Source: Tubiluchus corallicola
Lineage: Eukaryota > Priapulida > Priapulimorpha > Priapulimorphida > Tubiluchidae
Reading direction: 5' to 3'
NCBI GenBank assembly: GCA_030141605.1
Contig: JAQGDQ010000082.1
Coordinates: 546,501-610,500 of the forward strand
Length of the DNA: 64,000 nucleotides
In this document: piece by piece, positions 35,746-46,200 of the stretch
Layout: every line of letters begins with the position of its first letter
How positions within the stretch are numbered: position 1 is the stretch's first letter
Position numbers and translations under genes: made by a program
The notes under the pieces: generated by a model
Database searches by the model: none
What the model was told of the DNA's origin: nothing
The model's input: only the letters and a program-made list of their open reading frames with translations

Positions 35746-36362
35746 TCATCTGCCGCTTGCCTTTGCTTCATCCTCTCCTGTCCACTCCACCTCTGTGACA
35801 CTGATAATACTCGAATTTTGCATTTTTGGTTTGATGTTGGCCAGAATCCTTCACATATCGATAATTTTGTCTTCTTCTTTATCATGCTTCCACTGATGAA
35901 AACCTGTAAATGAGTAAATAAGTTTATAATTATAGTTACGTTTTACTTTTTTAAATTCAAATTAGCAATCAAAAATACTAAATACAAACATTTACTTCCA
36001 AAAGCATAATTTTATGTTGACACCTGACACGTCTGTATCTAACTACTAGTTAACTTATTAATTAACCAGATGTCCAGTGTAAATGAGCTAAATTAATTTA
36101 AAAAGTTCATTACATAATAGTGTGTAGTTACACTTACGAGTACAATAAACTAGTTACACAACTGAGTAAAGTGAAGCTTACCATCTTCAGACAAAAAGTA
36201 CAATAGCATCATTTCTTCGTCGACATTAGATAAGCCTTTACAGGAGCCTCTTTTCAGGAGTTGTTGAAGATCTTTCCTTGAATGTTTAGCATCACAAAAC
36301 TCACAAGAGAACACAATTTTGCAGGGCCATCTTCGTCTTGAAAATGGATTGCAAGACTTGCA
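35746..36362 (-). pseudogene. Two-exon zinc-ribbon-like fragment with in-frame TGA
   Basis: The minus exon 36362-36182 is open for 60 codons between a good acceptor (catttcag) and donor (gtaagc). It begins CKSCNPF and contains CEFCDAKH, a CxxC...CxxC arrangement like a zinc ribbon, and ends MMLLYFLSED. The next exon starts at 35903 in matching phase (FHQWKHDKEEDKIIDM) and meets TGA at 35853-35851. Thirty-four further in-frame codons look equally protein-like (NIKPKMQNSSIISVTEVEW) before the next TGA at 35746. A second frame of this exon is also open for about 60 codons. I do not recognise the protein. It may be a real C-terminus, a pseudogene, or a recoded stop. Confidence 0.4.
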
Positions 36363-37060
36363 CTGAAATGAGACTATGATTAATAATAAATGTATTTACG
36401 TATACATATGAATATGCACAAGTAAGCATACAAACAAACAAGGCAGGGCAGATGCACACAAGCGTCAATTTTAAAAATGACTATTCAAAATCAAATTTCA
36501 AAGTCAAAAGTAGCTTTTACAAAATTAAAAGATCTTTTTAAGCAATATAAAAAGCTCGCAGTGAAATCACGTACGGGTTCATCTAGCAAAAAAATGATTT
36601 TCCTGGCCTTTTTATCCAGAAAATGCTTGTAAAAGAGTCACTAAAGAGTGGGTAATAACCAGTCAGGTATCATCATTACCACTGGTAGCATCAGCATGCA
36701 CAACATGGCTTTAATGTTTGACTTATTTGTGTAATATTCACACTGCTGAACGACGCTAGACTGCTAAATGTTGTTTGGCCAACTAACACCTTGTTGAACG
36801 ACGCTAGAACGGCTTTTCGTAAAGTCATTAACTCACGGTTGTATATTGCCACCTACCAACAAAAATTGATTAACTTGCCTTGCGTCTTACGTCTACGAAC
36901 GAACCGACACGTGATTTTGCATAGAAACAGTAGTTAATTATCAAAACAAATATACTCGTCCTCTGTCAGCTATGTAAATAAGAGATAACGGGCATATCCG
37001 TGCTCAGACGTTAATCTGTTAATTAATCATTAAAATTTTCTGATCTTGACGTGCCGTACA
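36363..37060. other. 5' region of methyltransferase copy B
   Basis: No exon is certain. A minus-strand frame near 36640-36500 (begins HFLDKKARKIIFLLDE) could be an upstream exon of the preceding candidate. The words gaacgacgctaga occur twice (36747, 36795). The last 30 bases or so before 37061 match the same region of copy A. Confidence 0.35.
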
Positions 37061-38083
37061 ATGTGGAAAAAAGGTGCATTAACTGCGTTTGTAATTATTT
37101 TAATACTATTCTTTTATGTTAGCATATTTTATCCTCAACAACTAGGAAGGAGGAGTAGTCAGGACAAGCTCCAACTGACTGATAGTTCCACCAAGGACTT
37201 GAACAAATGCAAGTGTGCAGATCATGGTAGCTGGTACTTTGACTATTGTTTTTGCCACCCTGGATATGCTGGAAAAGATTGCTGTGAAAGACTATTTTTT
37301 GACATGAAAAGCATGAAAGTATGTCCAAACCTTGCCCAGAAAACAACGTATGACAAATTCATGGAGGTGGAAAATATTTCGGCGACTTGTTTCTCCCATC
37401 ATGAAAATGGCATCGTGCAAGTGCCACAGTTTCTTTGGAAAAAGGCACAAACTAGTGAGCTAAAAATATGGTCACGCTCAGGAAAGCAAGGTGACAGATT
37501 TGCTGAGCATTATGAAGGCTTCAATTGGTATCGCAAGGTCCCAGTTCAGCTGGGAAACTTGGTTGAAATTGGTGCTGGTCCATTTACTCAAACATTGTAT
37601 CTGATGAAAGCCAGACATGATGTTAACATTTCACATGTGACACTAGTTGAGCCTATGGCTAACAAATACATGAAAACTGTCCGAAGGTGCACTTATAAGT
37701 CTGGAAGTTTACAGGGTTATCCAACAACTATTGTTTCGTCTCCTGGTGAAGTCTATAAGCAAATGAATGCATTTGACACTGTAGTGAGCATTAATGTTGT
37801 AGAACATGTGCAGGATGCATTGGAATTTTTGCACAACATCTACACATGCTTAAAATACAATGGCACACTAATTTGGCATGAAAGGTGGAATCCTGTGCCT
37901 AAACATGGTCAAAAATATGATCAAATACATCCTATACGAATATCTCGTTTAGTAGTTGATAAATTTTTAATGGGTTTTGAACCACTGTATGCGAATACAA
38001 AACCTACTTCAGCTGCTGTTAAACGAAAAAAGAATCAGACAAGCATATACTTTGTTGGCCTTAAAAAATTTAATTTCCGCTGA
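37061..38083 (+). CDS. Membrane-anchored EGF-like/SAM methyltransferase, copy B
   Basis: An intronless 340-aa paralogue of the gene at 24980, collinear over its whole length. It has MWKKGALTAF, a hydrophobic anchor (about residues 6-24), and the EGF-like module CADHGSWYFDYCFCHPGY then GKDCCERL. The methyltransferase motif NLVEIGAGPFTQTLYLMKAR, TLVEP and DTVVSINVVEHVQDALEFL follow. Differences cluster in the linker after the anchor and in the short 140-150 segment, while the methyltransferase core is nearly unchanged. That suggests selection on function in both copies. Same orientation as copy A, 12 kb away, with mobile elements between. The frame has no stop or frameshift. Function beyond methyl transfer is unknown. 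Confidence 0.85.
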   Translation: MWKKGALTAFVIILILFFYVSIFYPQQLGRRSSQDKLQLTDSSTKDLNKCKCADHGSWYFDYCFCHPGYAGKDCCERLFFDMKSMKVCPNLAQKTTYDKFMEVENISATCFSHHENGIVQVPQFLWKKAQTSELKIWSRSGKQGDRFAEHYEGFNWYRKVPVQLGNLVEIGAGPFTQTLYLMKARHDVNISHVTLVEPMANKYMKTVRRCTYKSGSLQGYPTTIVSSPGEVYKQMNAFDTVVSINVVEHVQDALEFLHNIYTCLKYNGTLIWHERWNPVPKHGQKYDQIHPIRISRLVVDKFLMGFEPLYANTKPTSAAVKRKKNQTSIYFVGLKKFNFR

Positions 38084-38617
38084 GGTTGTTTACAAGGAAT
38101 AACTTTTCATAACTGTTTAATTTATGTTTATAATAAATTGGTTTTCTGCAATAATACTGTTGCATTTTTTTCTTACTCCACCATTTTGTAATTTTTGCAA
38201 AAATGATTTCTTCTCACTTTCTTATTCTCTCACACATTTTCAAAGGTTTTACCAACATAGTGCATGAGTTAAGTCTGAATTCTGTCATTTTCTTGATTTA
38301 TTATTTTCCTTCATTCACTGTTAATTTTCATTTTTTTCTGTTACCCTGGAACTTCTGTTTCTGAAAAATATTATCACAAATGCATTAGCATTTTATCCTC
38401 GTTCATTTAATTATTCAGTTTTCCCTATGTTTGTCTATCCCTAACATCCACATGAAACTTTAACAAAATTTTAGTGATTTGATTCAATTTTGCGCAGCAA
38501 TCCAATGGATTTAAAGATGGAACCGTGGCCACCGTTTGAGAGGAAAAATATAGACTGCACCTAACATCAAGCTTGAGCGTGAGAAAGGCATTCTGTCGGT
38601 ATAGAAAATCTATAATA
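38084..38617. other. 3' flank of copy B
   Basis: The first 200 bases are homologous to the flank of copy A. An AATAAA-like word occurs near 38132 (ataataaatt). After about 38290 the sequence is unrelated to copy A and holds nothing I recognise up to the LINE tail. Confidence 0.5.
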
Positions 38618-39245
38618 TTGCGATTGCGATTGCGATACTCGACTCTCTCCACCTATCCGAGGCGGGCACCTTTATAGGGTGCAAAGTCTCTTCTTCTTTA
38701 ACGCTGATCTTTTATTTGTCTTTTCCAAGTTTAATGTCTTTATTTGTCTTTATCCTGTATTCCATACATTCGTTCACTAGATTTCTAATTTCTAGCAATC
38801 CTTCCTTTTCACTGTTCATTAATACTTCCGAGTTCAAAATTTTTTTCCATTCTCCATATCTGTAACATCTAAGCATATGTTCAGTAGTGTCATCATCTTC
38901 CTCACACACTGGGCATAATAACTGATCCTTAAACTCATTCTTGTAGTTCCCCTTAACTTTAATCATATTCAGTCTTATTTTCGATATATCTTTAACCTCT
39001 TCTGGCTTGCATGTGTCTATGTAATTTTGTCGTTTCCACTCGGTATGCCTTAAAAATCTTAATTTAGTGCTGCTCCTGCATTTTTCTGCACATTCGCTCT
39101 TTATACAACGTTCAATCTTATTCTTTATTTCTTTCTTCCATTCAGACTTTTTCATGACCTTCACCCTTTCTTTATTAGCATCTATGGTATATATTTTTGC
39201 AGTCTCAAATACTTCATTATACCATGACCTTTTGTCATACATCAT
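38618..39245 (-). mobile_element. LINE C-terminal fragment with (ATCGCA)n tail
   Basis: The minus frame 39245-38712 encodes 177 residues of a LINE C-terminus. It has KKSEWKKEIKNKIE, a conserved linker, then LLCPVCEEDDDTTEHMLRCY, the Cys/His knuckle found near the end of many LINE reverse transcriptases. After the stop come about 75 bases of GC-richer 3' UTR and the tandem tail (ATCGCA)n at 38618-38636. The copy lacks the reverse transcriptase core and is 5'-truncated. The frame itself is open. Confidence 0.75.
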
Positions 39246-40399
39246 ACCATGAACATATTGACTATGTTGATTTACAATGTCAACTTCGACCTTTCAGCTT
39301 CAAGACTTTTGTTTGACACCGGTTTAATGGTTGCGTCCTATAACGTGGGTTTTTTTTAAATTAAGTCCAATTGTAAGAATCTAACTGAATATGAAAAGAA
39401 CTTACGACGACGTTGGCGGCAAGACAGTTGAGTACGTTCCGATAAGTAAGTATAAATGATAATAAGTTGAATGACGTAATGACCAGGTGCACGATTTGGG
39501 CACTTTCTGAAATTTTGTTTTGAAACCTATCGAAGTTAGTAGCAGGTATAATGTGCACACAGGACTATATGTGGTGCCTGCTTAAGTATAACCAGGAAGC
39601 GGTCCTCGTGTGTACATACATACTGGCATTGCTGAGAATCCTCTCAGGCTTGTAGCCTTTCTCTAAGTTAATAATGCTCTTTTTTGTTTATGTACTTGAT
39701 TTGTAGTGTGTTATTTATGTATAATTCTAATAAATAAATAAATTTAATCTGAATCTGACTTATAAATCCGCTGCAACACTGCTCACTGTATCAGATACCC
39801 GATTAGCCTTATCCATTCCCATGTAATCAAATGGCATTGTGTTGTTGTTAGATATAATCAAAATTCAAATGTTATTCCACTTAGATTTAGACAATGACAT
39901 GGCGTAATATTGGACATTTACTGAAAAATTTATTTGTTTGAAATCTTTATAGATAGGAATTTTATTTGGGTTATTGCCACAAGCTCATAACGTGTCAAAA
40001 AATTCACATATTTTCTGATGGCAACCCAATATTTGCACATGGGTATACATAGTTTATGAAGCAGACGTGGGTCATTCACCAATTAGACATTGTACCAGTA
40101 CTTGATAGGCTTAATTTTGATACTAATACCCTGGTTGCAGTGGCAGCAACATGAACAGCCAACATGTATATGAAAATAAACAGCTTAATCCTCATTCACA
40201 ATTCATCTAGCCATGAATCATGCAAATGAAAAGTAGACCAACACTTCATTTTTTGTATGTACAGTTTGACCTTGAGTGTGTGTATAGTTTGGTTCCTAGG
40301 TGTTCAAGTTGTCCAAAAATTAAATATGTTTTGGTAATCCAACCTGCCTAGTTTGCCAGCAAATAGAACCCAGTTTTCATGTGGTATTCTTACAATTCC
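39246..40399. other. No supported gene
   Basis: An (AAAT)n-like run with AATAAA words at about 39728-39745 may be the tail of another decayed retroelement covering 39550-39745. No coding remnant supports it. The rest is anonymous AT-rich sequence. Confidence 0.4.
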
Positions 40400-40407
40400 A
40401 CCTCATC

Positions 40408-40859
40408 TAGGGTTGCCAGACGTCCCTTATATACGGGACATGTACCATATTTGATAATTTTGTCCCTTGTCCCTTACTGACCTTTCAGGGACACTCAAAT
40501 GTCCCATATTTAGTTCATTTTCAAATTTCGTAACAAAAATATTTTTTTGCAATAATTTCACATTCCCAGAATTTCTTTTAGTTATCTACATTGCCTGTAT
40601 TAACTGATAATAATATTTCTCTGTTATCTATATTAAATAAAAATATCCAAATGATTTTACTTTTACAGAATTTTTTAGCTTGTAATTGTTTTAAAACGGT
40701 AACCCATTTGAATCCTTGCTTTGTGCTTTTAACTTATGTCTCTACTTTTATATGATATTTTGGTCTGGGTGTGTGGGCATGTATAAATTTATACCTATTA
40801 ATATATAGAGAGATTTTAAGAGTGTCCCATATTTCTGATTTTCTAATCTGACAACCCTA
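40408..40859. mobile_element. hAT-like MITE
   Basis: This 452-bp element has inverted ends: TAGGGTTGCCAGA on the left and TCTGACAACCCTA on the right. It is flanked by an imperfect 8-bp duplication, ACCTCATC at 40400-40407 and ATTTCATC at 40860-40867 (6 of 8 identical). Subterminal 'GTCCC..TAT' words recur inside. No transposase is present. The ends resemble hAT/Charlie-type elements. Confidence 0.75.
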
Positions 40860-41217
40860 ATTTCATCATCTATCAGACTTTCTATCAAGACAATAAGAAT
40901 ATTTCTTAAATAAAGTCAAACTAGAAATCTTTTAGGTATTAAACTAAAAAACCCTAAGACTCTTTTTTCCATCTGGGCATCATAGGTGGCTCTCCTAAAG
41001 CATTTTTATCACTTTTTTAGACTTTATTTCCTAAGATGATGTAACAACAGTTACTTCAGTCGAAGTCCATCCTTTAACCAATAAATTAAGTTAATTAATT
41101 CTTGGCACTTGTTTGTAATGTGAAAGTAGCATGGGCGTGGTTTGTTTGAGCACCAAGAAATGCGGGTAGTTATTGTTCGAAATTTATTTTCTCAAGGATT
41201 CATGCAAAGTTGCAAGT

Positions 41218-41361
41218 CCAAAGACTGCGAAATGTATTTGTGTTGTGTCCAGGTGAGCAAAACATGTCAGATTTAAAACACTGTATAGGCAAAAACTATG
41301 CACAAAGACTGTGAAATGTAATTGTGTCCAGGTGAGCAAAACATGTCAGATTTAAAACATT
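41218..41361. repeat. Two-copy tandem repeat, about 86-bp period
   Basis: The words caaagactg, gaaatgta, tgtccaggtgagcaaaacat and gtcagatttaaaaca occur in the same order at 41218-41280 and 41304-41361. It is a simple local duplication without coding content. Confidence 0.8.
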
Positions 41362-41640
41362 GAATCGGAATGAGGAATAATGTAGATGCATGGAATATTA
41401 CATACGAGTATAGTAAGCATATATTTATTACTAGAACCAATTTTTGAATATAATTCACTTAATTTGTTGAAAAACTGATCAGCATTTGTATACCAGATAT
41501 TAATTCCTTTAGCTTTAATAGGTTTAACATGATTACAAGTTGTCACTCGTACACTACACAAATTACAGCAGGATGGGGAAGTAAATGAGAGACCAGTAAA
41601 ATACATATTCTTATATACAGTTGCAATGCTATACTTCATT
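41362..41640 (-). mobile_element. LINE endonuclease fragment, inverted copy
   Basis: The minus frame reads HVKPIKAKGINIWYTNADQF then FNKLSELYSKI, the first strand and helix of an APE-type LINE endonuclease. Positions 41435-41541 form an inverted repeat with 41944-42055. It lacks everything downstream of the first endonuclease motifs. Confidence 0.65.
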
Positions 41641-41943
41641 CCCTGGAATAAGTAAATGCGTAAGCAGATGATCTACACAGTGAGTGAAACTGCTTTGACC
41701 TTACTGATGACTGAAATTCACTGTACCTCTTTGGAATTTCACTTTGCAATTAAATTAAAATAATCTTACTAATTATTTGTTAACACCATACATAACCTTC
41801 AAGCAGAGAAAGCAAAGGAAAAGCAAAAATTAAGAGAGAAGAAATAAATGGAACCAACAAAAAACTGGTACATAAACTATGGGAGCAGCAATTAAGCCAT
41901 ACCGTAAATGACCCCACTCCTACTTTGGAACGAAAATGCAAAA

Positions 41944-42906
41944 AACTTGTAATCATGTTAAACCTATTAAAGCTAAAGGAATAAATATCTGGTATACAAA
42001 TGTTGATCAGTTTTTCAACAAATTAAGTGAATTGTATTCAAGAATTAGTTTTTGTGATAGAACTATTCTTGTGATAGCGATTGCTGTTCAAACTGATTTA
42101 TAAATTTGGATGCGAATCTCTACAAGAGCGTGCGCTTTCTATGTTATACTGTGGATCCCCAATATATGTTTCAACTGGACGCGGCATTTGTTTATATGTG
42201 CACGACTCTATAGATTACATCAATATTCCCTGTAAATATTATAAAATAGCCTGTGGTATCAAAGTAAGATTGTTGGGTAAGGAACCTTTATCATTGGTGC
42301 TAGTCTATAATAGCTCGTCTTCTTTACAAGGAGAGAATGAAGCCTTAATTAAGTTTATAAATTATCATCAGTTACAAAGTTGTGTCCTGATATTGAACTT
42401 CTGTTTTTTACATGTGATCAAGTTTGATTACACCTTGGGAATCTGAATCATTGTAAATCATCACCTGACATTTTTTGTAAACGTATTTTAAAAGAATGTA
42501 AAGATTCTCTTTGTGTACCGATAATAAATATTATTAATGCTTCTTTTACTATGTGTGAGATACCAAGTCAGTGAAAAAAGCACATATAATTCCTATTTTT
42601 AAAAAAAGAGATAAAATAATTTATCTATTTGGAATAAGCTTTCCTGCATGAGTTAGACTTTCATCATCAGTGAACATTTTCAAAAATTTGTTAGATGAAC
42701 ATTTTAGAGAGCACCCACTGAAATATGATCATCGAGCTTTGTTATCCCTGCCACCTCCACATGTGCTCGATCATATATTGTACTAAATCAATGTTCTGTA
42801 TGCTTGTCAGAAATTTGTATTGTTAACCATGTGTTCTAAAGTTTTTCGGAACTACATGAAAAATAAACTACTACTACTATTACTACCACCACCACCACCA
42901 CTACTA
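41944..42906 (+). mobile_element. Decayed LINE with endonuclease, RT start and 3' end
   Basis: The plus strand carries the same endonuclease start as the inverted copy. It then has a GRGICLYVHDSIDYINIPC...KEPLSLVLVY endonuclease core (42081-42446) and, after a frame break, RT-proximal residues (ILKECKDSL, IPSQ.KKAHIIPIF) at about 42475-42600. The remainder of the reverse transcriptase is deleted. From about 42610 a LINE-type 3' end follows with AATAAA and a CTA/CCA trinucleotide tail (about 42867-42906). It is clearly inactive. Confidence 0.7.
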
Positions 42907-43259
42907 ATTAACAAATGAAATTGACCTCTTAATTTACCAAATTCACTTGTTTGTGAAGAGGACAATGGTACACTAAATGTTCATTAATTAGGTAATATAA
43001 AATATTGACAGTTCAATGTAGTATAAACTTATGAAACTTAATTATGTTTATTATTTTCTCAATAATTAGTGGATTCTAAAACACCAAAATTACACAGCAT
43101 CAAATAATCTTTTAATTTGAAAATCGCAATTGCAAAAAAATTTTTACACCAGATACTAGAAATTAAACATAACAAACTGTTGAGGAAATTATTAATCAAA
43201 TACTGTTAATTATGATACATATCATATGTACATACGTGGATGTTCTAATCATAACACTG
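42907..43259. other. Downstream region of the sulfotransferase gene
   Basis: This is the 3' UTR and flank of the minus-strand gene. A minus-strand AATAAA (TTTATT at 43046 on the plus strand) lies about 210 bases beyond the stop and is a plausible poly(A) signal. Confidence 0.5.
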
Positions 43260-46200
43260 TCAACTGTATAGCCAGTAAATGTCTGGTATATCAGGCTGTC
43301 TTTTTAACCTTAGGAGTTCTGACACTTCCTTTATGTAACCTCTTGTAACATTTTTTATGCTCTCCGAAAATGGGTCAAATGTTGCATCTTGTGTAATGTC
43401 ATTTGATTTTCGCTTGAACGATCCTTGGCTGTTTTCCAGAGTGCAGTTAAATCGCTCGGCAGACACATCCAAATTCAAAAACTTTATTACTCGACGAAGC
43501 TGCACAGCTAAGTTTGTTTTCATGTCTTCATAGTGAACAACGAGAAGATTCCTGACAACTTTCAAAAACGTTGTATTGATCTCATACCAAAATCTTGTTT
43601 GTTCATTTGCAAATCTCCCAAAAACTGCAAAATAAAGTACAGAATTGAGCTGTACACCAAAACTTTTATTCATGTTTTTACCATTGCTAATGGTCTACAT
43701 GGCAGTGTCAACAGATCTGCTTTGACCAGTGTCAACAGTGCCTACATGGCAGTGTCAACAGATCTGCTTAGCATGTAAGTCATTTTGATGATCAAAAATT
43801 GACATGATAGTTGCCTGCACTTTTTAGAGTGAGAAGACACATTGCTTTAAGGCTTAACCTGATACCACAACTTTGATTAGGAATGTAGGCCTATTTGGAG
43901 ATTTTTTCTTTCTTACAAAAATACATTTATATGACACCATTTTGAGTATTTGGTTGTGTTTTTGCTTGAAATCTTAGAAGCCCTATTTTTTTAAATTAAA
44001 ATATTAAAACCCAATTAAAAAACATTTCAGGATGAGGGCCTGGTTCACCACCTTCATGACTTTTTAGCAATAACAATTCATGCAGTAACTTGATTAGTGA
44101 AAAACACATTCAGTGAACAAATTCAGTCCATACTGTACTCTCAATGATGAAGGTTATGTGATGTACTTAGTTTCTAAAGGCTACCCCCTTAACTGAAGAA
44201 GTACCTTTTTATGCGAGGTGTCTTTCTTATAATCAAGTGACGATATCAAAATCATGTGTTCTCTGCATCCAATCCAGTTATGCAAGCTTTCCCATGGATA
44301 AAGCCAAGCAGTGTCAGCATTTTATATTTTCCTTCTGTTATAAACAGCGTCTACACATGCTACTTACTTTCTTTCTTGAAATCCTCTCTTGACAGTGTTT
44401 GGGTATGAGAATTTCCTTTCAGGCTGCCATCTTTACCACGGAATCTCCGCTGGAAATCTGCAACTGTGGCTCTAAATGGATTGCGTATGAGCAGTATGGC
44501 ACCGCCATGTTTGTTGTAAATATGGGCATCCTGGCTGAGATGTGACTTAATTAAAATCACTATACCCTGCTCAATACTCTTCATTTCGCCCAAAAAACCT
44601 GCATAAAGAATGATGTTGAACTGTATATAGGCAAGATAGATGGGGTACAAAAGTTTCTGGTTAGATTTACCACAATTTCTGCCTCAATTTTGTATTATTT
44701 AAGTAATTATAGTTTAACAGTTTTTCTGCTGGGCTCACAGACATATTATATGATCTAATATAGATAAAATGTAGTAAAATGTCATGGATGCCATCTTCTT
44801 TTCTGAAGACTGAAGAACGTGGCAAGCCTGGCTTCAGAATAGGACACTTGGTAATCTCAGTAATAGACAGTTGCAAACTGTTGCTACACAAAATTAATAA
44901 GGTTATCCAACCCAGTGTAAAGTTAAAGTTTGATACTAATGTATTCAGGTGTGTTTTCCATCAACTTTGATTAGTTTGATATGGGTGGTGTTTACCAGTG
45001 AAATCAGCAAATATACACTAACAAGATTACAAGATTTTGTTCACACAGAATATAATGTGGTAGGCATATGGTAGACCCTTTGCTTCAAAAAGATCAATAA
45101 TTCATTTTCAGGTCCTGCATCACAAACTCCTAATTTATAGCGTGCTAACATCTTGATTATATACATGTTAAATGCAAGTACGATGAGCAAAACCTTTCTG
45201 GTATAGGTTGCTGTCATGGTATTCGCTTCCCGTGAAGACTCCGCTCAAAAGTTCGACTAAGTGGCGCATCCATGTGTTCCCCGATCCAGGCAAACTAGCT
45301 AATCCCTGCTTCTTGTATGTATGTAGAGGTGCTAGCTCGATTATCCCACATCTTTGGTCTGTCAATCGCACAATATCCATTTTAAAATTTTACGAAAAAA
45401 ATGAGTTTTTTATCATATAAATGCATAATAGCAACATCTGAAAAATTTTGCAACTCTACTAGGACTCGATCCCCAGACCACCTGCTTCCAGGTAGCTGCA
45501 TTGACTATTACTGCATAACTTTTCTGCATAACTCAGTAAAAGACTCAGACTCAGTAGTGACTAAGAATACCACTTAAATCGGATTAGTATTGATTGTTGA
45601 CTAAAATTTAATTTTTCCATTTCGTGTCCTATTGAAGACTGATTTGTTGAACAAATATTGTCTGTGACAGTTTAGATGCTAATGCATAACTGTCAATAAT
45701 AACTGTAATGCTAGCTTTGTAAGTAACTTAAACATTAGCTTTCGAAAAATGCAAAATGTACATCTTTCAAATGTTCTTTTCGGTGTGTGACTATTGGATA
45801 AGAACATACCCTCAACTCTTCTGATAACCTTCTTGTGATGGTTGATGAGGTATAAAGGCATTCGATTTCTGGCACAGGCATTTGGCATTTTTCCACGTCG
45901 CCATATTACTCCTCTGGAATTCAATTTTCCACAGTAGCAAGTGCGGCTGTTTGAGTCAATCACAACATTTTTCCATGATGTTTGAACTCTACCAAATAAT
46001 ATTAGCTAATATAGTACCTGTGAAATATTAACTGGCTCTTAGTTTTCTAATTATTGATCTACATTTTATATAAGAATTTGTAAAGTTACATTGCTAATTC
46101 AAGTTCATGGTACTACGACCATTTAGCTACTGCAGCCACGAAGTGAGGGATCCTTAAAGGTTGATCATATTGTTGTTGTTTTTGTGGTTATTGTTGCTGT

